Origin: Malachius bipustulatus
Lineage: Eukaryota; Arthropoda; Insecta; Coleoptera; Melyridae
Direction: 5' to 3'
DNA length: 64,000 nt
Assembly (NCBI GenBank): GCA_910589415.1
Contig: OU342639.1
Location: forward strand, 27,970,268 to 28,034,267
The position numbers and the translations under genes are program-made. This document shows, piece by piece, positions 1 through 10,769 of the stretch; positions within the stretch are counted from its first letter, which is position 1; the number at the start of each line of letters is the position of its first letter. The notes beneath the pieces are model-generated. The model had not been told where the DNA came from and did no database searches. It saw only the letters and a list, made by a program, of their open reading frames with translations.

Positions 1-566
1 CTTTTTTTCGCGCTCCCCGGCTACAAGGCGAGGTCCCCTGTCCGAAAAACGCAAAACCGACTTCAAAAAAAGCATCCTCCAGCTTAAAAACAGTTTTTCG
101 TGCTTCGCGTGCCCTCTTCCCCCTCCCCTTTCTCTCCTCCAACTCTACTTTTCCCTCCGGACCAGGGAATCCCCTCGCTTATCTAAATTTCGCATTTTTT
201 CACAAAAGTGACAGCTGTCACCTGTCAGAACTGTCAACTTTTTTTCGCGCTCCCCGGCTACAAGGCGCGGTCCCCTGTCCGAAAAACGCAAAACCGACTT
301 CAAAAAAAGCATCCTCCAGCTTGAAAACAGTTTTTCGTGCTTCGCGTGCCCTCTTCCCCCTCCCCTTTCTCTCCTCCAACTCCACTTTTCCCTCCGGACC
401 AGGGAACCCCCTCGCTTACCTAAATTTCGCATTTTTTCACAAAAGTGACAGCTGTCACCTGTCAGAACTGTCAACTTTTTTTCGCGCTCCCCGGCTACAA
501 GGCGCGGTCCCCTGTCCGAAAAACGCAAAACCGACTTCGAAAAAGGCGTCCTTCAGCTTGAAAACA
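1..566. repeat. 237-bp tandem satellite, right-hand end of an array
   Basis: The motif CGCGCTCCCCGG recurs at 9, 246 and 483, giving an exact period of 237 bp. Two full units and part of a third are visible, and the array runs off the left edge. Units differ by scattered substitutions. Each unit carries a TGACAG/CTGTCA-rich palindromic stretch and a GC-rich CTCCCC tract unlike the AT-rich surroundings. Because 237 is a multiple of 3, open frames pass through consecutive units on both strands and give repeated peptides; I do not regard these as genes. Confidence 0.9.
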
Positions 567-998
567 CCCCCGATAGAAACCGAAACGTCAAAAAATATTT
601 CCGACCCGAAGCGTCGACAATTTACAATTTTAGCCAAAACCGCTGAAAACTTCCCGGAATCTACTGAAAAACGGACCTACCGCTAGTTGGCGTACTGGAA
701 AACATAACATTTTGATTTTGCACCTTTTTTCTCCATTCTGCTATTATTTGTTTCACGACAATAAGAATAGTGACAACACTTGCAATTGACAGTGACAGTT
801 TCAATACAATCGGCATTCCTAACTATTGTAGTGTTCCTGAACTGACACTAACAATAATTATAATAGTGACAAAGCTTGCAACTGTCATCATGACAGTTTC
901 AATCTGACGCTCTTAAAGTAGCAGTCCTGTCGTATTCCTCGTCCGTTCAGTTCGGTTTTTTACAGTATTAAGTGCAGTGGTATAGTTTTTGTGAATCC
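567..998 (+). promoter_or_regulatory. Upstream region and leader of the small membrane-protein gene
   Basis: This lies between the satellite and the first ATG. A diverged direct duplication built on 'AGTGACAA..CTTGCAA' occurs at about 768-808 and 866-907, with further TGACAG/CTGTCA words shared in style with the satellite. TTCAGTT at 946-952 resembles the arthropod initiator (TCAGT) and would give a leader of about 50 nt. No clear TATA box is present at the expected distance. Promoter assignment is inference. Confidence 0.4.
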
Positions 999-3696
999 AT
1001 GATGACTTCTGGACCCAGAATTAACCATAGTAAGTTTTTTCTCACATTATCTATTACTACATATTAAGAAAATTGTTTATAATAAATAATTATGTACCAT
1101 AGGTGTATAGGTATCTCAATAATGATAAAAAGGGGTTCTCATTTATTATTTTACTATAGGTAGGTGGGATGGGTGGGGCTGGGATGAATTTTTATTTTTT
1201 TATGCGTGTTATACAAATTGTTAGAATTTTATTTCTTTTCTATTCGGTTTTTATTCGGCGATAAGGTAATAGCGTTATCTTTACATCTTCAAGTTATTTG
1301 TCCATTTTGCCACAACGTTTCGACCATATCAGTCATCAACAGTTTATTTCCCAAGTTCATATTTAATAGGCAAAGAGTCTTATCTACAATTCCTTTTATA
1401 GTTGTTTACTGTTAAAATTTTGTAATTTATGAAAATTTGAATGAAAGCTTTGTGTTAGTAGTTTTGCATATACAGGGGTTCAAAAAATAGCAGTTTCTGA
1501 TAAAGTTCAAATGAGCGTCATCACGAAAAGACTTGACCGATATTTCTGAAATGCAATACCAGGCAACGCTCTCCAGACATCTAACCATTAGAGAAATTTC
1601 AGTTCTCTAAATTAAAAAATATGACCTGCTAACGAGTGATAACAGGTTGCGAAATTCCAGGTATTTATACAAGTCATTAGGGTGTAGTTGTTGCAATGTT
1701 TGATTATTCAGTACTTGATGATTTGGTTCCTGAGCTAGCTTCCCCTTTTCCAGGTGAAGTGTTTTGCATTTGTCCACTCCGAACTCCATTTTTATGTCTG
1801 TTGATATTGTTTCTATTGTCCCGAGTAGCTGTTGTAATTGTGGTCGCGTTGATGTGTAGATTTTAATGTCGTCTATTACATTACATTAGATGGTTTATGA
1901 TGTAGACAACCTGTTTATTATGTTTGATTTGGTAGCCAAATTTGGTGTTATTGAGAGTGTTTGATAATGGATTCAGAGAGAGGCAGAACCATAAGGCGCT
2001 CAATGCGTCTCCCTGGAAAATACCACGTCGGATATTTATCTGGTCCGTTTGTATGATTTCTGAATTTGTGGTTAAGATGATTTTTGTTCTTCAGTTATTC
2101 ATGACTGTTGTTAAGAATTGTTCGATTATGGGGTGTATTTTGTAGATCTGCAGGATTTTCGAAAGCCAGCTGTGTGGTATCATGTCAAAAGCTTTTTTAT
2201 AGTCTATGTAGGCAATGTGGATATTTCTCTTATCTTTTTCTGCTTGTTTCATTATGGTCGTGTCTATTATTAATTGTTCCTTGCATCCTTTGCTGCCCCT
2301 GCGGCATCCCTTCTGTTCTTCGGTGAGAATGTTGTTTGTAGTAAGGTGATTCTCTATTTGTTACACACGATGGCTGTAATTATTTTATATAAAGTTATTT
2401 TTTTATTTATTAGATTATTTATTTATTAAAGTTATTATTATTATTATTATTATTATTATTGTTATACATTTGAATATGTAGAAATAATCATTCTTACGTT
2501 GCAGCTCTGTGGGGACAACTCAGCAAAACCAATCAATCCCTTCCGTGGTATTTTATCATACCAATAACCATTCCTTTGGTCTCGTGCCTAGTTTTAGCAT
2601 GCACGCTTATATGTAAGGATCCAGAATTGCCAGGAACGTTTTATTTCGTGTACTGCTTTGGCGTCTTTGTGTCAATAATTAGCGTGGTTTACTTCAATTA
2701 TTTCGTAATTGCAGTTCCAAGTACATTTTTGGATATAATAATGTTTGGACTTTGCATCAACTTCTTCATTGGTCTGGTAGGTACCTTATACCCAAATCAA
2801 CCACATATCTGTAAAATTACCCCTTTTGCTTTGGTTTGTGCGAAAAAATTAACAAGAACCTTTAGTTCAGATATAAAGTGCCTACTACTTTGAAAACTCG
2901 AACAAGAACCTGAACTATTGATAGTAAATGTAGCTATATGAACTTCTGGAATAAGATCAACCTCGAGTTTCAGAAATTTCAACAGTTGTTAAGGTCAAGG
3001 GCAAAGATCTGATCATGGAATATTCACAGTCACATAATCAGATCGTGAAAATTTCGAAGTCATATATCTAATGACATCTCTTAATAAAAAAATTAATAAA
3101 CCAAAATTTGAATATACAAGGAACATTTTGGGGCGTGCAGATATTTGTTGCTCTCATTTTCACTCCTTTTTGATTTCATACACCTTTTTGGAAGTTTGGC
3201 GATCTTGTTCTCGTTAAAATCTAAAAGTAAACCATAATATTTTATAATTATGTGTAATTTCGTGAATACACATTTCGTGAGTGTATTCACGAAATGTGTG
3301 GAGATGGTCTATGGTCTAGAGATGAGCATGAGGGGTATTTTTGCCATAAACTGTATTTTCTACTGACGAATCTTCACTTACTAAGAAAATAAATAATTTT
3401 TATTGCAGTTTTTTGTGGTCAACTACTGTGTTTGGAAGTGCAACAGACCCAACTGCGGACAAGGCTGTAACTGTTTCCGTAATTATGTTCGTACCACCTG
3501 GAATAATATTAGACACGAGACTAACAATGCCACACTTGAGATTGACGAAGAATCTCAAGAAACTGAAATTATGTGCTTGAATTATATTGTAACGGACAGT
3601 TTGGATGGGAATGCTCAAGCTGAATCTCAGAACGTGAATGAAACAGATGATGATAAGAGAGCTGATAGCGAAAAAGAGGCTGCTGATGAGAAATGA
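999..3696 (+). CDS. Unrecognised 196-aa multi-pass membrane protein (3 exons)
   Basis: Coding exons are 999-1029, 2505-2776 and 3409-3696. The introns start gtaagt and gtaggt and end in gcag, and phases (1, then 0) fit exactly, giving 196 aa. Translation starts at a double ATG; the second ATG at 1002 is equally possible. Three hydrophobic segments fall at about residues 25-47, 55-81 and 83-110. They are followed by a short Cys cluster (C112, C117, C121, C123) and a hydrophilic, strongly Asp/Glu-rich tail of about 70 residues. An N-glycosylation sequon (NHT, residues 9-11) precedes the first membrane segment. I do not recognise the family; the short tetraspan-like form is not diagnostic and no enzyme motif is visible. 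Intron 1 contains a dead reverse transcriptase and the 3' flank a MITE. The exon model is well supported; the function is unknown. Confidence 0.7.
1590..2350 (-). pseudogene. Decayed non-LTR reverse transcriptase (R2/Daphne-like group) in intron 1
   Basis: Reading the minus strand from about 2350 down gives, in order, recognisable RT blocks: EEQKGCRRGSKGCKEQLIID, then YIDYKKAFDMIPHSW near 2200, then IRRGIFQGDALS near 2020, then MEFGVDKCKTLHLEKGK near 1750. The FQGD and DYKKAFD forms are typical of an insect LINE group often annotated as R2-like. The frame is broken by shifts and stops. The catalytic YADD region is lost or unreadable around 1870-1900. It opposes the host gene and is an old intronic insertion. 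Confidence 0.75.
2432..2466. repeat. (TTA)n microsatellite
   Basis: About eleven TTA units with one interruption, in intron 1, about 40 bases upstream of the splice acceptor at 2504. Confidence 0.9.
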
Positions 3697-3964
3697 GAAA
3701 AGTTTCAGATAACTATTATTTTGAGAATTTTCAGATTATTAATATTTTCTTCATAACCAAATTTTTCGAAGCACTTAACCTTTGTTTTTTTACTATTGAC
3801 CATTACATAATGTTTATATTATACAGTGTGGACTGTTTTAAATCTTTTGTAGCATTGCTTATAGTTGATTTACTTTATCAGCGTTCAATATATTTCTTAC
3901 AATAATTTGATTAAAATGTTTGTACTAAAAGTGTTGTTAGTTTTTGAGTTATGTTAGTATGTAT

Positions 3965-4378
3965 CGTGTCAGCTAAACTGGCCATGACGTCATGAATGAC
4001 TTCATCTTTATACCAATCTTATTTACACGTAGAAAAAAATGCAACTCTGAACGTGCGATGATATAAATGATTTGAAGTGGTTAACTCGAGCGATGTAGTT
4101 GGATTAATTGGAATGAAAATTTACATTCACGGGGAAATTTCTCGTTTTATTTCGAAAATTTCGATGTGAGTGGGTTAGTGATATTAGTTATTTGTGTCAC
4201 GATAACTTTCAACATTGGCAGATTAATAATTACTTTATTTTTTATTTTAATTAATTTATTACCTGACAGAAGTTTTAAACTGAGTAGTTCATTCTGTCAT
4301 CAAAACTATCTTAAAATCTTCCAGTTTCAGTTTTATTATCGTAATAATATAAACGTAATGGCCAGTTTAGCTGACACG
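3965..4378. mobile_element. MITE of about 414 bp with 26-bp terminal inverted repeats
   Basis: The left end CGTGTCAGCTAAACTGGCCA (3965) is mirrored at 4355-4378 by TGGCCAGTTTAGCTGACACG. The inner bases continue as an imperfect match (ATGACGT against ACGTAAT). The interior is AT-rich with no coding capacity. No convincing target duplication is seen (TAT on the left, GCT on the right). It sits just 3' of the small membrane-protein gene and may overlap its 3' UTR. Superfamily not determined. Confidence 0.7.
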
Positions 4379-4379
4379 G

Positions 4380-5049
4380 CTCTTTAGCTCACGATATTAT
4401 TTTATTTGCAATAATTAATGATAATAGGGGTATGAATTTATTGTAGGTGCAATCAAAATGTGTGTAGTCTGGAGTATTTATTTGTGAAGCTGGAAAAAAG
4501 GATCTGGGTTTGTTTTTTTTGGGTCTGGATTTTTTGTCAATCCTTTTCCGTTTTCTTGGTCTGTTTCTGGTGAAGGAAAGATAAAGGGACTCGTGTATTT
4601 ATTTGTGGGAATTTCTCTTCACAATTTTGTTTCTTGCGATGATAACATGGAATTTATTTTTTGCATCAATGTAGGAGAGATTCTTTGTACTCATTATTAT
4701 TGATTTGTTTTCCTTTAAGAAATTCTAAGCAATTTTTCCTGTCTATTGCGAAATGTTCTCCTTTATGTAATATGCAGTATAAGATTCCAGAGTCTTATCA
4801 TAGTTTTTATTTGCGTGACCATCACCACAGCTTCTACATCTTCCTATTGCCCTTGCACGTTGTACCCAGATGTCCCTATCAAACATTTTAGTCATCACCT
4901 AACTTTTCATATAAGATAAGTCTCTACTTCGAATATCAACTTCTCTATTGCGACCTTCTTTTATCCTTAAGAGATACAGTTACATCGTTTGTTGCTAAAG
5001 GCAAGGAAATGAAAAAATCTTTGTGGCCTGTTTACGTTTTTGAACTCTA
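4380..5049. other. AT-rich spacer, nothing recognised
   Basis: No coding similarity, structured RNA or terminal repeats were found. Short open frames here have no recognisable composition. It may include decayed TE sequence continuous with the element to the right. Confidence 0.5.
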
Positions 5050-5630
5050 TTTAATAAGTTTCATGGAACATCACTGCAATGTCACTGTCGCGTTTGGTGT
5101 TTCACTTTGAGTGTCTCTGTCACTTCGGGTGTCACTTTCACGGTCGTTTTTCTTTCATTGCTTTCACTCTGTTGCTTTGGGGGTGTGTCACTTGGGGGAG
5201 GGTTCACCGTTTTCTTGGGTGCCTTTTCGGTTAGCCGGTTTTCCTCGTTTTCGGGTTGATTTCGATGCCGTGTTCTTCGACGTATCTTTTCACGCTGAAG
5301 ATGTCTTGTCTCTTTCCTGGTTTTCCATTGTCTCCATTCGTTTGAGGGTCTGCCTAGTGATTGTGTCGACATCCTTCGACACCCATTATTTCGTCCCTGA
5401 TTTGTTCATTGGTCACGTTGATGGTACCAGAGCCCGTTGACTGATACCATGGCGCGTTGACTGCCATTATTCTGACTGCTTTGTTGATTGCGCTTTGCGT
5501 TCCTGGTTTGTAAGTTTTTGGGCGTGGTTGCCATGTTGGGCCAGCGTATGTTGCGATAGGTATCAACATTGTCTTGATGATATTGATATTATTTTCGGGG
5601 CGCATCGTGCTTTTTCGGCATATTAAAAAC
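5050..5630 (-). pseudogene. C-terminal remnant of a Jockey-like ORF2
   Basis: The minus strand reads INIIKTMLIPIATYAGPTWQ, then INKAVRIMAVNAPWY (5630 to about 5440). This matches the conserved post-RT region of Jockey-group ORF2 ('YKTLIRPILTYASPVW ... QNKALR.I..APWY'). After a frameshift near 5370 a charged tail (about 5082-5372) follows. Order and strand fit the N-terminal RT remnant at 9380-10020, so both are probably halves of one element split by the LINE between them. Confidence 0.6.
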
Positions 5631-8600
5631 AAGATCTCAGAATGCAGGAGTAGTTTGGCAGATGTATCTGTTCAACAGAAAAAACTGAGCACAGAGATAT
5701 CACAGCTGGGCAGTAGGGTCGCCGTTGTTGAATCCAGGGAATCGGCGGCGCAGACGAATTATTGTTCTGTATCAGAAGAGACGTCTGCGGAACTGATAGA
5801 GAGACTAATGAGATCGAGAAACTTGATGATTGGTGGTATGGAGACAAACTCCAACGAATCTGAAGTATACTAGATGCAGCTGGTTGTGGAGTTCCGATGT
5901 CCAGTGTTTTAGCAGTCAAGCGTCTTCCCGATGGAAATAATAGAGGTCAAGGCTTAGTGGGGGTGACGTTCGATAATCCCGAAACTGTTATATTGATACT
6001 TAGGAACAAGAGAAAGCTGCTTGAGTCCTCCTACAGGAAACTGGTTTTGTTTGGCGATAAGACCCGCAGCCAACGTGATCATCTCCTTCAACTTCGCAAT
6101 GAATTGGATAGACGTGTCAAATTGGGTGAAAAATCGCTGACCATAAGATATGTACGAGGAGTGCCACAAATAGTTAATGCAGCTGCAACTCAGCCTTTAA
6201 ACTAAACAAGCCCAACAGAATGAGGAACGTAAAGGTTTATTTCCAGAATGTTAGGAGCCTGAAAAATAAACTAGAGGATTGTCTGGTGTCTTTTTCTTGT
6301 GCGGAATGTGATGTCGTTGCATTCTGTGAAACATGGTTAAATAGTGAAGGGTATAATTCAGAATTTGTAACATGTGATTATAATGTATTTAGAGAGGATA
6401 GGGACTTTTTGTTGACTGGCATGTCGAGGGGAGGGGGTGTCCTGCTGGCTGTCAGAAATCACATCAGAGCTGACAAGGTAAATTTATTTGCCGGAGAGAT
6501 TGCGGACGGATTGCCCTTCCGTCGATATGCTAGCAAGTAAACTGGAAATGGGTGGTAGCGGTAGCAAATTTATTTTTGTTGTTTATTTTCCGAGGACTCC
6601 CGATCTCTTTCAGCTAAACATTGTTCTTGAATACTTTGAGGAATTTTTATCTGATAATAAAAACGTACTTATCTGTGGAGATTTTAATATACCATCATAT
6701 GTTGAACGTTCAAGATCTGATGAGCGGTACTGTAGACTCATTAACTTTTTGGAGTTTTCGGATCTTAGACAACACAATTTTGTTCTAAATCAAGACGGGC
6801 GGATGCTGGATCTTGTTTTTGCGAACATACCATGCGAAATAGCTAGGTCTATTTTGCCCTTTGTCAAAGAAGTCAGGTTTCATCCCCCCCTGTCCGTCCA
6901 TGTGTCTTTACCTGTTGGGGGTAGTAACAATTTTCCAGCGTCCTACCAACATAAGGTTTTTAATTACAGGAGGGCTAATTATGTAGATTTATATAGAGAT
7001 TTACTAGATATAAACTGGGATTTTCTTGTAACTATTGAAGACGTAGATGTAGCTTGCAGTCTATTCTATACAAGGGTCTACTCAGTCTTTGAAAAAAGTG
7101 TTCCATATTATGGATCTCGATCATGTAATCGGAAATATCCCCCATGGTTTACTGGAGAAATTATTTCTCTATTAAGAATGAAAGAACGAGTTTATAAGCT
7201 CAATAAGAGGGAACCAAGGGAGTCATATCGCGCCCGTATCATTGATTTGAAAAGGCAAATAAAGCAATTATTAAAGCAGTCTTACAGTGCATATGTGGCC
7301 AACAATTTTAAAAGGGATCCCAAAAGCTTCTGGGGGTTTATTAGGGACGAAAAAAAAACACGCGCATACCAAGACACATGAACTATGAGAATAAGTACCA
7401 CAATAAACCAAGTGAAATAGTTGACGCATTCAAGCGATGTTTCTCAAGCGTATATGAAGTTGAAGTTTCCAATGGCATGTCATCAGGATGTGATGACCAT
7501 AATTCTCATCAGTTTGTCCCCACGATTCCCATGGTATTGGATAGTGTTTGTGAGCGTGAGTTGTATATAGCCGCAAAGAAGTTAAAGGATAAAAATACTC
7601 AAGGTCCTGACCAGATTACTAGTTTTTTGGTCAGGGACTGCATATCTGCATTTGTGTTCCATTGATGTATATTTTTAACCTCAGTATCAGGACTCAAACT
7701 TTTCCTGACGTTTGGAAACAGGGTAGGGTGTGTCCGATCTTGAAATCGGGAGATGCTAGCCAGGTCACGAATTACCGGCCGATTACTGTGCTGTCATGTT
7801 TCGCAAAGATTTTTGAGACCATAATCTATACGAGAATATATTCTCAGGTAAAGCCAATGATATCCGAATTTCAGCATGGGTTTATAGAGAGAAGGTCGAC
7901 CTCCACGAATCTCTGCTGCCTTACACCATTTTGTTCGGAGGTCTTGGATGATACTGGTCAAGTCGACATTATTTTTACTGATTTTTCCAAGGCCTTTGAT
8001 AAGATCAGTCATCCTGTCCTACTGACTAAGCTTTCTATGTGTGGGTTCTCTGAAAATCTAATTACGTTTTTCAGATCATATCTTTCCGGACGTCGCCAAT
8101 TTGTAGCTTATAACGGTTTTAAATCGTCATACTACGAGCTAATTAGCGGAGTACCTCAGGGGTCGAACTTAGGACCATTACTGTTTCTGTTATATATTAA
8201 CGATCTACCTAATGTCATTTCATCGCACAAACTGCTTTTTGCTGATGACCTGAAGTTTTTTCGAAGGATAGAAAGTGCTACTGATTGCGAACTATTGCAG
8301 ATAGATATGGACAACGTCAACTCATGGTGCGTAAAGAACTCTCTAGCGTTGAACATAGCGAAATGCAACGTATTGACAGTAACCAGAAAGAACTGTTCTA
8401 TAGTTCACAATAATTATTCAATAAACCACATGAATTTACATAGGTGCAAAACTTTTAAGGATCTTGGGGTTTGGATCGACAGCGAGCTCAGATTCAGCGA
8501 TCATATTGTAACTGTCACAAATAGGGCCAATAGAACTCTGGGTTTCATTATTAGAAATACACGCTCCTTTGGAGATCTGGAGGCCATTCAAAGTCTTTTC

Positions 8601-9361
8601 AATGCATTTTGAGATCTTATATTGGAGTATGCCGTTGTTGTTTGGGATCCCACATATTCGACTTATAGCGATATGCTTGAAGGTGTCCATAGGCGGTTCC
8701 TGAAATATTTACATTATAAGAAGTGCGGAGTCTACCCTGTTAGGGGATATGATCATATGAGATTATTATCTAACTTTGAATGTAAGGCTCTCTCCTCCAG
8801 GCGGACAGTAATAAATCTTAAATTCCTCTATAATATTGTACCATATAATATTGATTGTTCATTTCTGTTGGAGAGACTTAACTTTTTGGTCCCCAGACAG
8901 GCGACCCGTAAATGTACAACCTTTTACAATTCAAAAGCCAGGACTTGTATATTGCAGAACTCTCCTGTAAGTCGCATGTGCAGCCTTTATAATGGGGTGA
9001 GTTCGGGTTGTGATATCTTTGGTGATTTTAGAGAATTCTACAATTTCATAGAGCAAAACTGCGAGTAGTTGCTTGGCTTTGATATTTTTTGTTTTTGTTA
9101 TTATTATTGTTATTAATATTAATATACGTGTTAAGCTATACTGCTTGTCAGTATGTGATGTGATTTTTGTTTTATTGATAACTTTGTTATTCCTGTTTTT
9201 GTTCATTCAGTGAGACTGAATATTATTATGATTGTTTGGGGTTACCTTTGGTTTACTTTTGTTATTATTAATTGTATTCACTTTTCTAGTTTGCCTGTAA
9301 GTGGACCTGTTCTGTTGGGCAAATTGATTTAAATAAATAAATAAATAAACAAATAAATAAA
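5600..9361 (+). mobile_element. Degenerate non-LTR retrotransposon (CR1/Jockey-type, ORF1 + EN-RT)
   Basis: ORF1 is 5' truncated. A coiled-coil-like stretch (about 5630-5860) passes, after a shift near 5870, into an RRM-like block ending LTIRYVRGVPQIV (5897-6205). ORF2 starts at 6220 with an endonuclease: FQNVRSLKNKL, FCETWLN and GGGVLLAV, then after a shift near 6500 ICGDFNIP and MLDLVFAN. The reverse transcriptase spans about 7550-8600: NYRPITVLSCFAKIFE, FTDFSKAFDKISH, SGVPQGSNLGPLLFLLY, catalytic FADD near 8240, and a C-terminal region to 9068. Breaks lie near 5870, 6500, 7381, 7665 and 8612, so it is dead. The 3' end is a (TAAA)n-type tail at 9331-9361. No RNase H is seen. The clade is assigned by motif style only. 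Confidence 0.85.
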
Positions 9362-9379
9362 TATTAGTAGGTATATTTC

Positions 9380-10020
9380 ACTATTTCACTTCTCTTTTCC
9401 AGGTAGTCTCTGATCAGGGATGTCATATTTTCGCTAACACCGAAATGCTTCATTTTGAAGACCAGGCCTTAATGCAAAATCTTGCCGAAGGCTTTTTCGA
9501 TGTCAAGAAATATAGCGCCTCTCGAGATCGATCTCTTGAGGTGCTCACTTCTTATGTGTGGACAATTCCCACTATTAGGTGGACTGTGAAGTGTTGACTT
9601 ATGAGTTAAAACTGGTGGTCGGGGATCACGTTGAGTCTCTCTAGCTCCTCTTCACAATGTGAGGATGACTCTTTCTGATACTTTGCCTAAGCCTGGGAGC
9701 AAGCTGATTGGTCTATAGCTCTTTGGTTCTTTCCTCGGTTTTCAGGATCATGATGATATTTGTGGTTGTCCAATGCTGGGGGTAGGTCTTTTCGCAAAGA
9801 ATGGCTTTGATGTTCACGATTTCTCGGATGCCTTCTTCTTTTAGGTTTTTCAGCACCGGATTTGTGATCTTGTCTCTTCCCCGTGCCTTTTCTTCAAGAT
9901 TCCCTTGATCTCCTTCCAGTCGGTTTCTCTGATCGGTGCATGGGTTGTCGAAATTGGTGTTTGTCTGTGTCTCTTCTACCATTTGGATGTGATTTTGTTT
10001 TTCGTTTGCCGCCATGTTGT
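9380..10020 (-). pseudogene. N-terminal RT remnant of a Jockey-like ORF2
   Basis: From 10015 downward the minus strand reads DKITNPVLKNLKEEGIREIV, then PQHWTTTNIIMILK and, past a stop near 9713, 'SYRPISLLPGLGKVSERVIL'. Near 9520 comes AIFLDIEKAFGK and near 9420 LIRDYLEKR. This is the standard order of Jockey-type RT blocks up to just before the GVPQGS/FADD core, which is missing at the junction with the LINE. See the C-terminal half at 5050-5630. Confidence 0.65.
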
Positions 10021-10064
10021 GCTTTTATAATTTGCCAGCGTCGTGATTTTCAAAGTAAAAAAAA

Positions 10065-10403
10065 TATATGACCTCTTTTTCGCTCAACAACTTCTCTACG
10101 CCCATGGACTTAGACCTTCTTATCAGCGGTGGATTCCCTGGAGTTTTCTTACAAAAAAGGTGTACTTGTGAATATTTGGAATTCCCAATAGTTTTTGAAT
10201 AAAATCATATCGCAATAATAAGCTTATTTTTTCGATATTAATTGATATCTTTGACTCAATTTACTTAAAAACTATTAGGGGAATCTCTAATATTCATACG
10301 CATACCTTTTTCTGTAAGAAATCTATAGGGAATCCAGCTCTGATAAGAAAGGTCTTGTAAGTCCATTGACGTAGAAGTTGTTGAGCGAAAAAGGGGTCAT
10401 ATA
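10065..10403. mobile_element. Small fold-back element (about 340 bp)
   Basis: The left end TATATGACCTCTTTTTCGCT and the following 'CAACAACTTCT' are mirrored at the right by 'AGAAGTTGTTGAGCGAAAAA' and GGTCATATA (10395-10403). The arms pair across most of the element with an AT-rich centre (about 10200-10260). No coding capacity. Confidence 0.75.
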
Positions 10404-10769
10404 CCCTATATCTACGCCACTGATGAATTTTTTCACCTGTGGTTTTCTTCGTTATGCTTGCTATAAATTAAAATAAATTACCTCTTGATATGAAACAAAA
10501 ATATTGAGAAATGTTCAAGTTATGCGGCCAACACCGAAAAAAAAATTTTTAACACCCTGTATCTTTTTTTTCTGAGCTTTTCCGGACATATATGTTTATG
10601 GGAAGTTTGGCTCTATAAACTGGTAAGGTCCTGCTACAAAAACTGACCCTGTATACTTATACCCTCCCTGTTGTTCTATTCTTGTCTCTATTTTCATAAT
10701 TTTTAACATTTCAATAATTCTGAACTACATTTTCTTGAAAAAGGTTGTAAATAATATGGGTAAGTTATA
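10404..10769. other. TE-derived spacer with stray element ends
   Basis: Two single 'ACCCTGTAT' ends (near 10552 and 10646) look like right ends of the CAGGG-type elements whose left halves are lost. Nothing coding is seen. Confidence 0.45.

Noticed and set aside
145..528. 127-codon minus-strand open frame with an internally repeated peptide
   Set aside because: It is the 237-bp satellite read through in a multiple-of-3 unit; no start context, partner or family.
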